From Campylorhamphus procurvoides (taxonomy: Eukaryota > Chordata > Aves > Passeriformes > Dendrocolaptidae): a DNA stretch of 64,000 nucleotides. The notes below the pieces were generated by a model. It made no database searches. It had not been told where the DNA came from and worked only from the letters and a program-made list of their open reading frames with translations. Location of the stretch: positions 49,439 to 113,438 of the forward strand of contig WBMV01003354.1 of assembly GCA_013396655.1 (NCBI GenBank), read 5' to 3'. Below, in pieces: positions 37,701 to 52,700 of the stretch (within the stretch, counting starts at the first letter, position 1; each line of letters begins with the position of its first letter). The translations under genes and the position numbers were made by a program.

Positions 37701-40700
37701 ATTTAGGTCCAGATGAAGCATGGTGTCCCGGAAGAGGGGAGCAGAAACACTGCTGTTCTGATGGAATAAGATTTTGCTTTGTTTTAAGAATTAGTGAAGT
37801 GTAAAATAAGGCAATTTTTGTTTAGTATTTTATTACTATCATTGGCTACTTTCATTTCTGGATGAATTTTCAAGGTGGAGTTTTGATGTGAAGTCTTCTC
37901 AAACAATTCTTAGTTCAAATACTGCTTTTCTCAAGGTACTGTTAACTGTAAAAGACCTGGATATACCATCAGCCTGAGAGGTATCTCCCAGAAAGTGCAT
38001 ATGGGAGAAGAGAGCTCTTCCCTGGCTGAGGCCTCTGAATTCAGGGCTGTTTCCAGAAGTGGCAGAGCCACTGCTGTAATAAAGGTGTTGGGGTGGTTCT
38101 GTAAGGCATACTCTGAGATTTTCTAGGATGTGAATATGCTAACTGCAGTTTCTTCCACAACTGTTGCCTTTGTATGTCTTACACAAGATCTTGCACTGCT
38201 ATCCTGTTAGTTCTCCTGTAGGGAATTTGAATTGTATCTGCCATTCTACAAAAGACACAAGTGGTCAGAAGATTCTCTTCTCTAGAAAGAATCATTGAAA
38301 CATTTTTAGATATATTTTATGTCTGTGAAAGAAATCTGTTTGGATATACATTTTTTTGTAAAAGCCTGTTAATAATTTAATAGCTAAAATTAATTGGGAA
38401 AGTTATCTGTAGAAAAATAAGTCTTTCTGATTTGATTTGAGATGCAGGTTTAAAACATGATACCGTATTTTTCATTTAAATTCTTTAGCTGTTTTATGGG
38501 TGCAGTTAAAAATAGTTGGTCTGTGTTTGCTTAACTATGCTTTACTTTATTGGTATTATAGAGAAGGGAATAGAAATTAGTATCTCTGAAATTGATTTAC
38601 ACTTAGTGAGAAACAGAGTAGTGTATTCAAACAATACAATTACTTTGGCTTTTAATGGTGTGAATATAGGAAATGTTTTTCTGCTGAAGTTAGAAAAGTT
38701 AGAGACTTTAAAAAGTCCTCCTCCCTCTGGTCAGTTGATTATTCCTTCAATTTATTGCTCAAATACTCCTTTCATAATCAGTGTGATGGTGGGGAAATAA
38801 GCTACAGAAAGTATTGCAAATTTGGTTAGTAAGTACAGAAATTTGTGATACATATACATAGGCTTAAACAAACACACACATAGATGTATATGTACATGAT
38901 GGGCAAATCAGTAAATTAGCATACAAACAACTGTATGGCTGTGAAGAAACTTTATTTCAAATGGTATAAAAATAATGAAATGTGTAGAGGAGCTTAGCTT
39001 CAAACTACTGGTTTTGTATATGGATATTTTATATATACCTATCGGAAATTTGATATGATTTCAACTAAGTTGTAGAAACTGCAAAAAAATAGGAAAAATA
39101 AGGTAACTATAGAGTTTATATATATATATGAAATGAGAAAATTATTCATAAGTTAAACAGAAGAAGCCAGATTTAATTTTGCTAGCCTTCAAAACGCACT
39201 TAATTGCCAAATACTTGGTTTTAGTTTAATGATGAAAAAGGTAGATATGTATGTTTATATTTCTTAAGTTTTGTGCTGATCCTCTGTGTTGTTTAAGGCA
39301 AATCACTATTAATTTATGTGGACTTAAGCGTATGAAATTATTGCTAGTGATACTTGTCTACAACTGAAGGTGAAGAACTGTAAAACAATTTAAAAATATT
39401 TTGTTGCTCTAATTTAGAACTTTGAAAGGGTGTGTAGCTTAGTTAATGATTTGGCATGGAAGACGAGGTCATTGATTAAATGTATGCTCTAAGAGTCATG
39501 ATTTTGGAAGTTTTGGGTTTTTTCTTGCCAAAGTATCTTGTTTTCTGCAGCTAAATGCTTTGAATCATCCAATAATTAGAAGATTCTGCTATTTGTGTTC
39601 TGTAAACAGAATATAAAAGCCAATGTTATCTTGCATGTTTAATTCAATATGTAACAGTTCTGCTCTGAAAACAGCTATGTAAGGGGTCTTTTTCTAGGTA
39701 TTCAGAGCTAGATTTGCATTATAGTTTTGGGGCTCTAGAAAGATACGGAGTAGAACAAGAAACAGTATTATTCAGTAGTAGTGCCGAATTCAATTTCTGT
39801 CATACTAGAATACGTTAAAATTATTACAAGGGGAAATGCTTAACATTTTTCATTATTTGTATGTGATGTATTTTGTTCTTACAGAAGCAAAAGATGAGGC
39901 AAATGTATAATTGAAAATTGAATAAAGTATTTCAGCAAGCTAAAGGATCACAGAGTGTTTAGCCAGTGATTTATTTGAGGGAGGGGGTGGTGGTGGTGAT
40001 TTGGTTTTGTCAGGCTCATTCCATTTCCAAAAACACAATATTCTGATAATTCATTGAAAACAAATCCCAGTTGGTTTAATGACTGTAACCTTTCCAATAA
40101 ATTTAGATTCCATGTTGTAGGGCCATGTGATCTTTAATAAATAGATGTATTTCTGAAAATGGTCAATACTTTTACAGTAAATTAAAATTCTTTATGTTAT
40201 TTACAGGTGCAGACTGTTCAGACTTCACTATCTGAATCTCCAGTGATGACCAGCCCTTCCCAGCGTATCCAGATAATTTCCACAGACTCCTCTGTAGCTT
40301 CACAACAACGCATTCAGGTAAAAATTCATTAATTAGCTAACTATTACATTTTCTCTTTTTTTCTCTTCCTCCCACTTGGGGTTATACAAAAGCATGCTAC
40401 AGTCTACAGGATACTTCCTTAAATTTTGTTAGAAGAGATCCTTTTTAGTGCAAATTAAAATTCTCTTTCTGCCTCAGCATGTATGTGGTGATGACTAGTT
40501 GGCTGTATATAATAGTTATATTGATGATGTGGTTAGTAAAGAATATTTTCAGAGGTTAAACCTAGCCTACGTATACAAATCCCCTGAGCCTTACACAGCA
40601 AATGGGCAGACTTGTCAACAGAACACCTGAAGTCATCTTCAAGGGCATTCCTCCTTCCACTCATTTAGGAGCCAGTGGGAGATGAATCTATTTAGCATGA

Positions 40701-43700
40701 AGTAAGCCTTTGGAAATGCTGCACAGTGGGCACTGTTACTGGTACATAATATAAAGATGCAATTAATGTGTCAGAATGTATGCAGTGGCAAATGAGATAG
40801 GACTTGTGAAGTACTAATGAAATACTGATGCACATGGTTATTCTACCAGCCAAAATAGAGATTATGCTACAAGACAACCATATGAAAAATAGAAACCTTC
40901 CACCATAAGAGAACCTTAAGAATCAGAGTGTGAAACAATAGGGCTGCCTGATTCCACCTTTTGTTGGTAACTCTAAGGAGTAACATCTTAGATAAAATAC
41001 CTAGGTAAATATCGATGACTGGAGAACATGTCCTTGCTGTCATCTGTGAAAATTAATCAAGGTTAGTTTCTTTGTAATTTTTCATGGATATAATTCTGAG
41101 ACAAAATGAAAGGTTATAAAACATAAAGTTTACTGCAGTAAGGAATTTCTTGAATGTTTTTTACAGATTGTGACAGATCAGCAAACAGGTCAGAAAATTC
41201 AAATAGTGACAGCAGTGGATTCTGCCGTGTCTCCAAAGCAACAGTTTATTTTAGCCAGTCCAGATGGAACTGGTGCCGGAAAGGTGATACTGGCAGCACC
41301 TGAGACATCTAATGCCAAACAACTTATCTTCACCACCACGGACAACATTGTGCCAGGCAGAATTCAGGTAAATACGGTAATTGAGATTCTTGATTTCTAG
41401 ATTATTGAAGTCTGTAATGGCTTTAAGACCAATTGCAATGGTTTTCTAAAGATCTAATGACGTGGATTAAACCATACTAATTGTAGGCTTCATTAGTCAA
41501 TCATAAATTATTTTGTCTTCCTATTCTTCACGCATTTCATTGTACTCATCACCCCTCATTGCCTGTTCTAATTGAAGTTCCAAAGACATAAGCAAATACT
41601 TAAGATAGTGCTTGTGAGAAGTGCTAGGATTTCTCAGTGTGTTCAATAGTCACAGATATACAACTCAGCTGGGCAAACTTGCATGAGTTCATAGTTTACA
41701 TTCAGTATCAAGACATTGCCATAAGAACTATTTAGAGCAGAAGCTGTCCTCTGCTATAGTTTTTTGTGTCTTGAGCATGATCTAGGCCAACAGGAGCTTT
41801 GCAAAGCCAGTGATGCAAACAGTAATCTACCTCTAGTGAAATATGAGATTTTTTTCCTAGCAGTCTTAAAAAAAAATAAATTAAAAAAATTAAGTGCTTG
41901 GTCCCTATTACTACTGTTACAATAGAGAATATTTTACGGGAAGAAGAACCATCTGTACATAAATATTTAAAAACTTGTAGTAACAGTCTCTTAAAATTTA
42001 TTTCACTATGCTAGATAGGATAGCTGACATTACAGAGGGATGGGGTTTATTTTTCTGTGTTAAGTGGAATGTTAAGAGCAGAGGTTTTGCAATCAAAGGC
42101 CTTTGGAAGCTAAACTGCTTCTGTAATACATCTCAGCTTCAGGCTATCCCCTTTGAACCACATACCCCTAATAGCTAGAGAATGGATACATGGGAACAGC
42201 ATCTGAAAGCCAACCATCTTTGGCTAAATATATAGCAGCTCTTTGAGAGTAATTGCAAGAAGGGAATACGATTGCACAAGTGAGGAAACTCATTTGTACT
42301 CAGCAAAGCTACCGGTTTTATTTGGAATTTGTTTTGATATGACTGTTTCAACAGTCTCAGTATTGACAGGAAAAACTCATTAAATTGCATTTTATGCTAC
42401 TTAATTTCATTCCACATGTCATTCTTAAATTTAGTCACCTCTTCTCAGCTGATAAACCAATCTTGTTCTGTAGGCAAAGCTCCTTATTTTCATATCTGGC
42501 TAATTATGTCTTTTTGTTCTGGAATTTTGCTTTAGATAGTGACAGACTCCGCTTCAGTGGAACGCTTGCTGGGAAAAACTGATGTTCAGCGGCCCCAGGT
42601 AGTAGAATATTGTGTAGTCTGTGGCGATAAAGCATCAGGTAAGGAAGGCTAGAAAGCAGTGTTGAAGAAAGTTGCTAGAAAGGATGACGGGGATGAAGAG
42701 ATGATTTTTCATGTGTTTTAACTGATTTTAGCCACGCTGATGGCAAAAGCAGTTGAGTTTTTAAATGGAAAAAGATAACATACTTTGTATCTATACACAC
42801 AAAATAGTTAAACTGCTTGGAAGAATATTACTCTTTTGCTTCAACTGGAGAGTGTGATAAATTGGCTGAAAGATGAAATAAGAATTAAATAGATCCTGCT
42901 AATGGAAAAAGACTCCTTGAAGCATTTAGTGAAGTTCCACACAGTGACGGGGAACTATGAAATAAACTTGTCACCTGAAAAAGTCTAGTTACTCCAAGAA
43001 AACACTTCTTAATGCTCTCTAACAAGCTTAATGCTTCCTGGTAGCTTTTGTTCTTCTGTTATCACAGAAAAAAGCAAGTAGAGATCACATGAATCATGAG
43101 TATTTCAGATCCAGGAAGTAACAAGGAATCCCAAGGTAAAAGTTCTACATCAGTCAAGGAAGTGTACTGTGCTTTCATGCCACAGAGAAGACACCTTTCT
43201 GTCTCTTTGTCTCACTTTCTTTTATTTGTTAAAGTGTTCATGAAATTAAAATAATACCAGACTTGGTGTGTACAGGAAATTCAAATGAAGATTGCATTTC
43301 AAATTTTGTTGTAAAATTACTTATATTCTGAAATTACTCAAACTCTTAGACTGTACAGTCTTTAAATGTATCCTATAATCTGTAACAACAGATGGAATTA
43401 CATCTGTACTTCTCCAGAACAGGAACTACAAATTCACAGACCACACATTCAGAAATAGGCTTAGCCATCCTCTCTTCTCTCCACTCTGTCAACAAAAAGC
43501 CCTGACAATAGGTAAACAAGAAACATCCTGTAAGAATTTAATAATGCTTTCATGATCCAAAACAATGGTACAAATAGAAAAGAAATGTAAAGGGTGACTT
43601 ACAATGTTTTACTTGCTTAACGTAAATATTTCTATGCTAAAATATGAGTAATTTCCATCTGATAACAATATATATGTTTCCTAGGTCGTCACTATGGTGC

Positions 43701-46700
43701 TGTCAGTTGTGAGGGATGCAAAGGTTTCTTCAAAAGGAGTGTAAGGAAGAATTTGACTTACAGTTGTCGTAGCAACCAGGACTGTATCATCAATAAACAC
43801 CATCGGAATCGCTGCCAGTTTTGCAGGCTTAAGAAATGTCTAGAAATGGGCATGAAAATGGAATGTGAGTGTGAAGTACTCAGTGTGATATCGTGCCTAC
43901 CAAATAACAAATATGTGGGCTACCACCTTTTAGTGTGTTCTCTCCATTTTCGTGTATGTTGCTTGAAGGAAGCAGAACTTCTGGCAGCTGAAGCATCTAC
44001 AGCACCTTTCTTTCATTGCTGTTTTATGTCTGAGGTGCAGTAGTAGTTTGTTTCAAACCATGTCTCTACTACCATAGTCTTTGGGGAGCCCAGTTAGAGC
44101 CTCACTTAGAATGCATGTTCAAACACAGTGTATGTTTATAATGCAAAGTATTTGAACGTGGATTGATGTAAATCTGGGTCTAATGTTCTACTTTGAAGAA
44201 TCTGCTTTCCTTATGGTTTAATTTTGTGGCTTTTTCAACTAGCGATAGAAAATAGCTAATGTCCTTTTCTTTTCCCCTCTTTCTAAATTTTTATGTTAAT
44301 TTGGTCATTTATGAACTTGGTGTTATGAGCAGTTGTATAAACTGTCATGTATTTAAAAACATGCTTTCATGTTTGTTTGCAGGGCCTTGTGCATTGGGTC
44401 AGGTTTCTGATTAATATTTATATATTTACTATGGCAACAAAATTGATATACCTACTTTTAAGCCCCTAAATTTTGGTAAGGTAAAAATATTAGCAAAAAT
44501 GAAAGCAGGAACTAAATAACTTGCTGGTTATGAGGATGGAGACATATCCATGTATTTTACTGTTAGAGTCAAAAGGGCTATGGAGGAGGGTTGAATTCTT
44601 TTGTTTCCCTGTTAATGATGTTGCCCTTCCAGAGCAATAAGTGCTGTATGATAAATTGGTATCTTGAATAGCACAGAAATATTGTCTCCATTTATATTAT
44701 GCCTTACATTGAGATAGTGTTGTGAGAATTAATACTAATACAAGACTTTAAAATCCTTTATATTTTCCTTGTCTATTATTTATTTTAGAATTCTCATGTT
44801 TAGGTGAAAAATCAATGCAGTCAAATGTTATGCCAAGTTATAGAGGCGTTTGTAAAGTTTAGTGACTTAGATTTCAGATAACTTTCTGTAATATGTTTAA
44901 TAGTAGTACTTTAATATTATAAAGATGCACTTTTTCTTTAGAATTGCGAAGTTACTGCTTTCTTACTATTTCTATTAAAAATTTGCCACACTTGTTCAGC
45001 ACGTTGGAAACTGAGCTTCTTCTCATTCAATTATCAAGTAGAAATACACTTTATGAAAGGGTTAGTTCCAGAACACTTCCCTAACTGGGTGGAGTGAATG
45101 GTTGATATGCAGAGACTCTCCTCTCAGGGAATTAACCAGCATCTCTTGCATAACTTGCCCATCTTGACTTTTTAAGGTTTGTTCTGGGTTTGCATTGTTT
45201 TGAGTCATCCAGTGCAGGAATGTGGCTAACGTTTAGGTATAGCTTTACCTGTAAAAACCAGATAATTAAACAAATAGAATACACCGTCTTACTAAATGCC
45301 AAAAAAATAGTAAAATTTGATTCCAGTTCAGCAAAATTTAAAGCAAAAGTTAAATCTGTGACCTTCTTAGTTAAAAATATGCATACTCACAGGTATAGTA
45401 AAGTTGGAGCTTGTGTTTCTTCACTGTGTTAAATTTCCAGTTTTGCACTGAGCTGGTACACCATCATAACTGTAAGAATTTTACTTTTTGTACTTTTCAT
45501 TTGAGTTATTTCCTTTCAAATCGGAATGTTTCTATCTTTCTGTAGCGGTTCAAAGTGAAAGAAAGCCTTTTGATGTGCAACGTGAGAAGCCAACCAACTG
45601 CGCAGCTTCTACGGAGAAGATCTATATAAGGAAAGATCTGCGGAGCCCTCTGATAGCAACTCCAACGTTTGTGGCAGATAAAGATGGGACGCGGTGAGTA
45701 CCTCAGCTGCAGGTGTCTTGGTCAGTGTTAGTTGTGTTTATTACCTTGCAGTCACATCTATATTTTTTTCCCCTTCCAAAGAATTGGACAGAAAAGGGTT
45801 CATGAAACTATTAATTTAAAATCTGTTTTTATTCTCTCATAGGAAGTTACACATTCTTTTGATTATTGTAAAATACTATTGACAATCAGATGCCTTATGC
45901 TTTTGAACAGGTCAGCAGGTCTTCTTGATCCAGGAATGCTTGTGAATATTCAGCAGCCTTTGATCAGAGATGATGGTACAGTCCTCCTCACTGCTGACTC
46001 CAAGGTATTACTCTTTCAGTACAATTCTGAACATATATATTAATTTGCTCAGATTATTTTAGCTATTGTACATAGACTCAAACAGTTGTTGCTCTTTGTA
46101 GGATTGTGGTATATCTGAAGAGCCGTACAAATGCAGATAGTCAACTGATCAGTAGGAACATGATTTCTTTTCACGAGCATGTTTCTGCAAAAGGTTAGCC
46201 ACGGGTAGTTCCCCATATGATGATGGCTCATCTGGGACTAGTATTCATAATTATAGTAGGATTTAAAGATCACTGGGTGCCATTGTTCTTCCCGTAGGCA
46301 TTTCGGAGGAAGGAAAAGGTACATAAGGGGAAAAGGACAAAAAGATTAAATATGGTAAAAATGAATATGTGATACCTCAACTATAATTTTGACCTACTAA
46401 TACAGCTTTTCCTTTCTAGGCTGAAACAAGCCAGGGTGCTTTAGGAACACTAGCAAATGTTGTAACATCTCTTGCTAATCTCAGTGAGTCACTAAATAAT
46501 GGAGATACTTCTGAAGTTCAGCAAGAGGAGCAATCTGCAAGTGAGATTACACGGTATGCATTTATGTTTGCACTTCATTTAGCAATTTATGTTCTGTAAA
46601 ATGTATCCTTCCACTCATTAACTGAAGGAATTTGGCATTGTGACACCAGTCACAGTACAGATTGCCCCTGCTTTGAAACACAAAACTGATTATTTACTGA

Positions 46701-49700
46701 GCATGATGTCAGAAGGTCTGGAATAGCCCTTGGATCAGTTGGGGTCACCTGTCCCGGCTGTGTCTCCTCCCAGCCTCCCATGTACCCCCCAACTTCCTCC
46801 CCAGCATGTCAGTAAGAAAACCAGAAAAGGCCTTGACACTGTGCAAGCCCTGCTCAGCAATAACACAAACATCTCTGTATTATCAACATTGTTTTCAGCA
46901 CAGATCCAAAACACCGCCCCATAATAGCTACAGTGAAGACGGTTAACTCTACCCCAGCCAAAACCAGCACAGCACAAGACCCCTTTACTAATAGAAATAC
47001 TAGGATAAAACTATCACAGCAGGATTTACAGTAGTAAATTCTCCCCTTAAAGGGAAGATCTTTTGCCAGCGATATACGGGTAGATCTATTCCTTTTATTA
47101 ATATCCTAAAGAGCACAGAGGGTACAGTCTGACTGTGTGTCTTAGCATAAACAGTTTTCTCTGTGTGTTACCTCTAAGTGGAAATGCTTTATATCGTGTG
47201 ATTTGAGCAATACTATGATTTTTTTTTTAAGGTGTGAGGAAGCACTCTTTCCTTTTTTTTTTTTTCTTTTTTTTTTAGGGCATTTGATACTTTGGCTAAA
47301 GCACTTAATACCACAGATACAGCAGCTCATAACTTGGCAGATGGGGTAGATCCTGCAGGAGGAGGGAATATTCATGTAATCAGTAGAGATCAGTCAACAC
47401 CGATTATTGAAGTGGAAGGACCCCTACTTACAGATACACATGTCACATTTAAGGTATGTGCTTCTTTGAACATCTTACTAAAAAAACACTTCAGGTGTAT
47501 GAGCTTTCTCCCACATACTTTCTTGTTTCCTATTCCCAGTTTGTACTCCTTGCCCATAGTCCTGAGTTGTTGAATGAAAACTATACTAAATAATTCCTTG
47601 TCACACAGTTGTTTGGGACAGACTATGAGAGTAGTTTGAATGTTTTTGCTGGTTATTTCCTTGATAATAAAAACTGGTTTATGTCTGACCGGTATACATT
47701 TTCCTGTACTTGAATGTTTTGCAGCTGACAATGCCCAGTCCGATGCCGGAGTACCTTAATGTGCACTACATCTGTGAGTCAGCATCACGACTCCTTTTCC
47801 TCTCTATGCACTGGGCTAGGTCCATACCTGCATTTCAAGCTCTTGGGTAAATGAACATACCCTGTCGAAACGGTTTGCTTGCGAATGAATTGAAGTACTG
47901 GTCTGAACACTTTCCAGCTATTTTCAATCTTTTAGTTATGATAGTTTAATTTTTAATGCATTTTTAAAATGTGTGAGGACTCTACAATAGTCTCTGTTTT
48001 GAATAATAAAATACAAGATGGCAGAGGGAAGAGTAACTACAAAATCTGATGTTCCTGTGGTTACAGAAACTAAAGCCAAATCAAAAGCAAGCACTAATTT
48101 GTAAAAATTAAATTCTTGCCTTTGATATCTTGCTAAAGAAGTCACGAGCACCATTTCAAAGATAACCTGAAATGGTTTCCTGTAGTCCATATGTGATTTC
48201 TTTTTCCTTTTGGAAATACTTGTAATATGTTAATAGATGCTTCTTAGTAAAATGTTTTGCAATGCATCGATCCTTGTTATGTTATAGATAGCATAATTAC
48301 ACATAGGGTGGTACCGACCTGATGTGCAAACTATGTAGAGTTGTTTGATTTTCTGCTGTCTGTAGGCAGGACTGTAACACCAGCCTTGTTCGTGCCTGCT
48401 GGAATGAGCTGTTTACCTTAGGCCTGGCACAGTGTGCACAAGTGATGAGCCTGTCCACCATCCTGGGAGCTATTGTCAACCACCTCCAGAACAGCATACA
48501 AGAAGGTATGTTCTCAGTGCTGCTAACAGTACAGGCACATTTGGATACCATTTCTCATGAGGTGTTTCCTAATCAGTGACAGAATTGTTCACCAGGAGCC
48601 AGGGTAAGGTGAAGCCTTCTCTGCATAATTACCTTTCCTCTGATGATTTACAATTTTGTTGCACTGACCTCACAGAGATCTCTGTGGGATAGAAGTGTCC
48701 ATAGAGGAAATGGTGTCTTCTGTGCCTGACTGGCATTATAGAAAAAGACAGTGTATCCTAAAGTCATGTATGCTCACAGAGCTTTCCTCCCACCCAGATG
48801 CATTTTTTTCCCCTCTTCCAAACCACACCAGACTTTTTCCTTCTAGAACTTTTCTTCTCCTCTTTGCAGAGTAAACCCACAACATTTGGCAATTATCACA
48901 ACAAGAGTATTCTTGCAAATATAATGGTTTTGGATACTGGTATAAAGCAGTAATGATTAATGTATTCTGTATTCTGAAGTGTCCCTGAAGCATAAAACAA
49001 CCTATTTTCTTGCCATTCTTAAGAAGATGTATGTAATTTTGTTTTTTAATTGAGTGTTGGCCTGTCGATAATGATGATTTTATCTAGACTGGATGTTATG
49101 TTTACTTTTTTTTGTTGTTTTTTACATTCTTTCCTTTAAGGAGGACATTTCCAATTAATTGGGCTGATTAGCATGAAAATAGTATTCCATTTTTAATAAG
49201 AGGGAAAAAAACAATACTAGCAGCTTTAAACTCTGCAAGCACAGCATATTATGTGAAAACTACCCTAAATTTAAATGTGAGTTAAAATTAGTTACAAAAT
49301 ACTATTTAGTACCATTTTTTTATAATTTTTTTTGGTACCATTGTTGTGCATGCAGCAAAAATCAGAAAATAGGGTTTTACTGAGGAGTAAAACAAAACAG
49401 ATGTACATTTCTAGGACTGAAGAATATTAAACCTTTTTTTCAGATTGTCCGCTTTGTATATTTTATAGTTCTACAATCAAGCTTTAATCTAAATTATTAG
49501 CTTCAACGTGATAAAGTAAATTAGACTGAAATTTGATTCTTAAAAGGATAGTATACTTTAATTGCTTTCATAATGAATATAGAGGGGTTTTTTGTTTTGG
49601 TTTTGGAGGGGGTGTTGTTTGTTTGTTTGTGTGCACAGTGTTAGGCTTTTACTTTTATCTGTGTCAGACTGAACAGAGCTGTCTAGTCCACCTCTATCCC

Positions 49701-52700
49701 AGGCAGCGAGAGTGGAGAGCAGTAAGTGGTAGGGCTGTTACAACCTTAAGCTGGTTCCACTTCTGTTCTTATGCATGAGATTTGAAAAAATTAATCTGTT
49801 CTACAACTGTATATCCATAGTGCATTAGCTGGGACTGACCAAGAAAAGAGGATGGTTTGTTTTATTTATCTGTTCTACAAGATTATCATATGGTGTATTA
49901 CTAATTTAAAATTCAAAGCAAAGTGAAGAACTTTCAGAACTTTATCTAGGAACGTATTAGTGATGAGGCTATTTAGAAACTCTGAAATTTGAGTTTGCTT
50001 TTCCTGAGTTTTTCTGCACCATCTTTTCCCACTTAATACAGAAATAAAAACACTACATCATGTCTATCTTCATCCATCTTGAATAACTAAAAACATGTAT
50101 CATAGTTGATATATTCAAAAAATGTGGATTACGTTTGCATCCTTATTTCAAGACTGTGCAAAAATGGTTCTTCCATTCCTTCAGTCCTTTTACTGCATTT
50201 TCTAAAAGTAGGTAAAATTCTAATAAACTACATCAAAGATTCAGTTTAAGGGACACAGGGTCTAAGCAACCATGTACACTATTAGCTGTACAGGCAAAGA
50301 TAAAATATTTAAGTTAAAATGATATGAAATATTGGCATTGGAGATTATGACTTGAATACAATTATTCTAATGTGTTTTTCAAGAAAAGGTTTTATCCCTT
50401 GCAAACTGACTTCTGAAGTTGGATAGTACTAACTAGATATTTGAAAATTTGTCTTAAAGTATTCTCTAATGTTTTCATTCTTTGACTAGTCTGCAGATTT
50501 ACAGTCCAAGAGAATCTCTGCTTACCAAAATAGAAATCTCTCTCTCCACTAACTTAGCAGCTAATACCACCCACTTGTAACTTAGCTGTAAATAAGATAC
50601 ATTTTTTAAATCAAAATTCTAAGAAAGAATATGAACCAAATGTAAGGAATATGATCTTTCAAATGGTATATGAATCTGTGTATGTGTATTTCAGTGAATT
50701 TATCCCATCAGAAGGAAGAAAGACTGATTTACTATAGCTGATGAAAAAAATTCACTCCTAAAAGTACTCCTAAAAATACAGAGGAGAAAGTAGCACTCTC
50801 ATTACTGTTCTTGCATTCATGTCTGGAAAATCTAACTCAATACCGTTCAATTTTGAAATTAGGATTGCATGATAGCTTTTTTTGTGCTTCTCTTCATTCC
50901 CAGAATCACTCTAGCCATTTGTAGAATAATTCATCATAATTTGAGGGTCTCTGCTCAGAACAGTACATGAGTGGAAGAAGATCATGGCAGATTATGCTCT
51001 CCTGGCAAAAACTACACAGGAGAGTGAGCATTCTGTTTGCTAGCCCTGTGTCGGACTCAACTTTATAAATTTTCACTTCCATAATAATTTAAACCATCCT
51101 TATTTGTTAAGTGGCTTTAAGACAGCAAAAGACTTGAGAATATCACTTGGTTTATAACAGTTTATATTTGTTAATATATCAGAAGTGTTTGAGCTCACAT
51201 GAAATAGTAAGCAATATCTTTTTGTAGATAAACTTTCTGGAGACAGAATAAAGCAAGTCATGGAACACATCTGGAAACTTCAGGAGTTCTGTAACAGCAT
51301 GGCCAAGCTTGATATTGATGGATATGAATATGCATACCTTAAAGCTATAGTCCTTTTTAGCCCTGGTAAGGAATTTAGTAACCATACCTTCTTAGTAATA
51401 ACCATTAACATGTTAATGTTGGAGCGTTTTTTAAAATGAGACTAATGTCTTGAGATGAGACGTATCTGTTAAGTTGCAGATCAAATTTTTGTTTCATAAT
51501 GGTTATCAAAAACAATATGTGTTTTAAAATAACTTGGGAGTAACATATCCATGTTATTTACACATAGTTCCACTATGTGAGGTGTTTCCTATACATCCAC
51601 CTTCAAAGACTAGACTCTGAAATTACCTTCAGCTGAGAATCTATGAGTAAAAGTTATCTGGGATAGGGAATAGCAGTATGGGTACTAGCACAAGTAAATG
51701 GTGGGAAGGAGTAGAGGAAATATGTTCTCAGAGTGGCAAAAATAAATCTGGTTCAATTTCAGTATTTTTAATACACTCATAAGAGAAGTTTCTGAAATAT
51801 GATCAGGAATACCACTCTATTTTATATGAAACTTCTGCAAAATCTCAGAACTAAGTGTAAACAGGCTGTCTTCCATTTGTTACCAAAGAAATGACAGCAG
51901 ACAACTAAAGCATAGTGAAATGTTTATGAGATATGAGGACTTACTCAAAGAAAACACTTTAGATTTTCTGGAACGGTAAGGTAAGGATATTAAAGAAATT
52001 GGAAGTGACAGGCTTTTCAGCAAAGGTGGAGAAATGTTTCTAGGGCACACAAAGGTTAATCTAAAACTGCTGGGAGGCTCAGTGAGAGGGAAACGTTTGC
52101 TCAGAAATGTGTATTATTTATTTTAGTTCAAAGATATTTACCAGTTTGAATTTAACCAAATACAAAGGAAAGGTGTATCTTGTTATTGGTGTGTTTTGGG
52201 TGGGTTTTTTTTGCATTGATAATTTTTTTCTCTTTATAATAAAACTTAATTAGAAGATATTGGTGTCCTAAAATGTTCGTTCGTTTTTTTTTTTCCAGAT
52301 TGTCCTGCTAGGGTTAGATTTTATTAGGGTTTTTATTCAAGTTGTTAAAACAAGAAACTCTGCAAGCTCACAGTTGCTCTGTCCTATTTCAAGGGACAAG
52401 CAGTTTGGACACAACAGTGATGATATATGGGTGTAGTAAGACAGGTGATATTTTCTGGGTTTGGTTTTTTTCTCAGATCATATGACTGTCTGAGCAGCTG
52501 AGCCAGCTGAAATTAAAACATGAGAGAGCTAAAGGTTAAGAAATTGATCTGTCAAGACAACAACCGTAGGTATTGCTCAGTCAGCATAGTTAGAACAAAT
52601 CACAGAGGCAAACGTTTCAATTGAAACAAGCAAGGTTAGAAAGAGAAGCTCCGAGTGTCATTGCCTGGTACATCCCTACAGGCTTCATCTTTGCCCACTT

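Larger units (their letters stand above)
34701..40206 (+). other. NR2C2: NR2C2 5.5-kb intron
   Basis: AT-rich intron with a (TA) tract at 39116-39129 and a weak CR1-like patch near 36869-36907 (TTTCTTCACAGAAAGGGTTG). No other gene seen. The longest open frames (up to about 97 codons) have no family features. Confidence 0.6.

Noticed and set aside
43753..44043. Short receptor-like protein ending at 44043
   Set aside because: It is NR2C2 exon 5 read past its donor at 43865.
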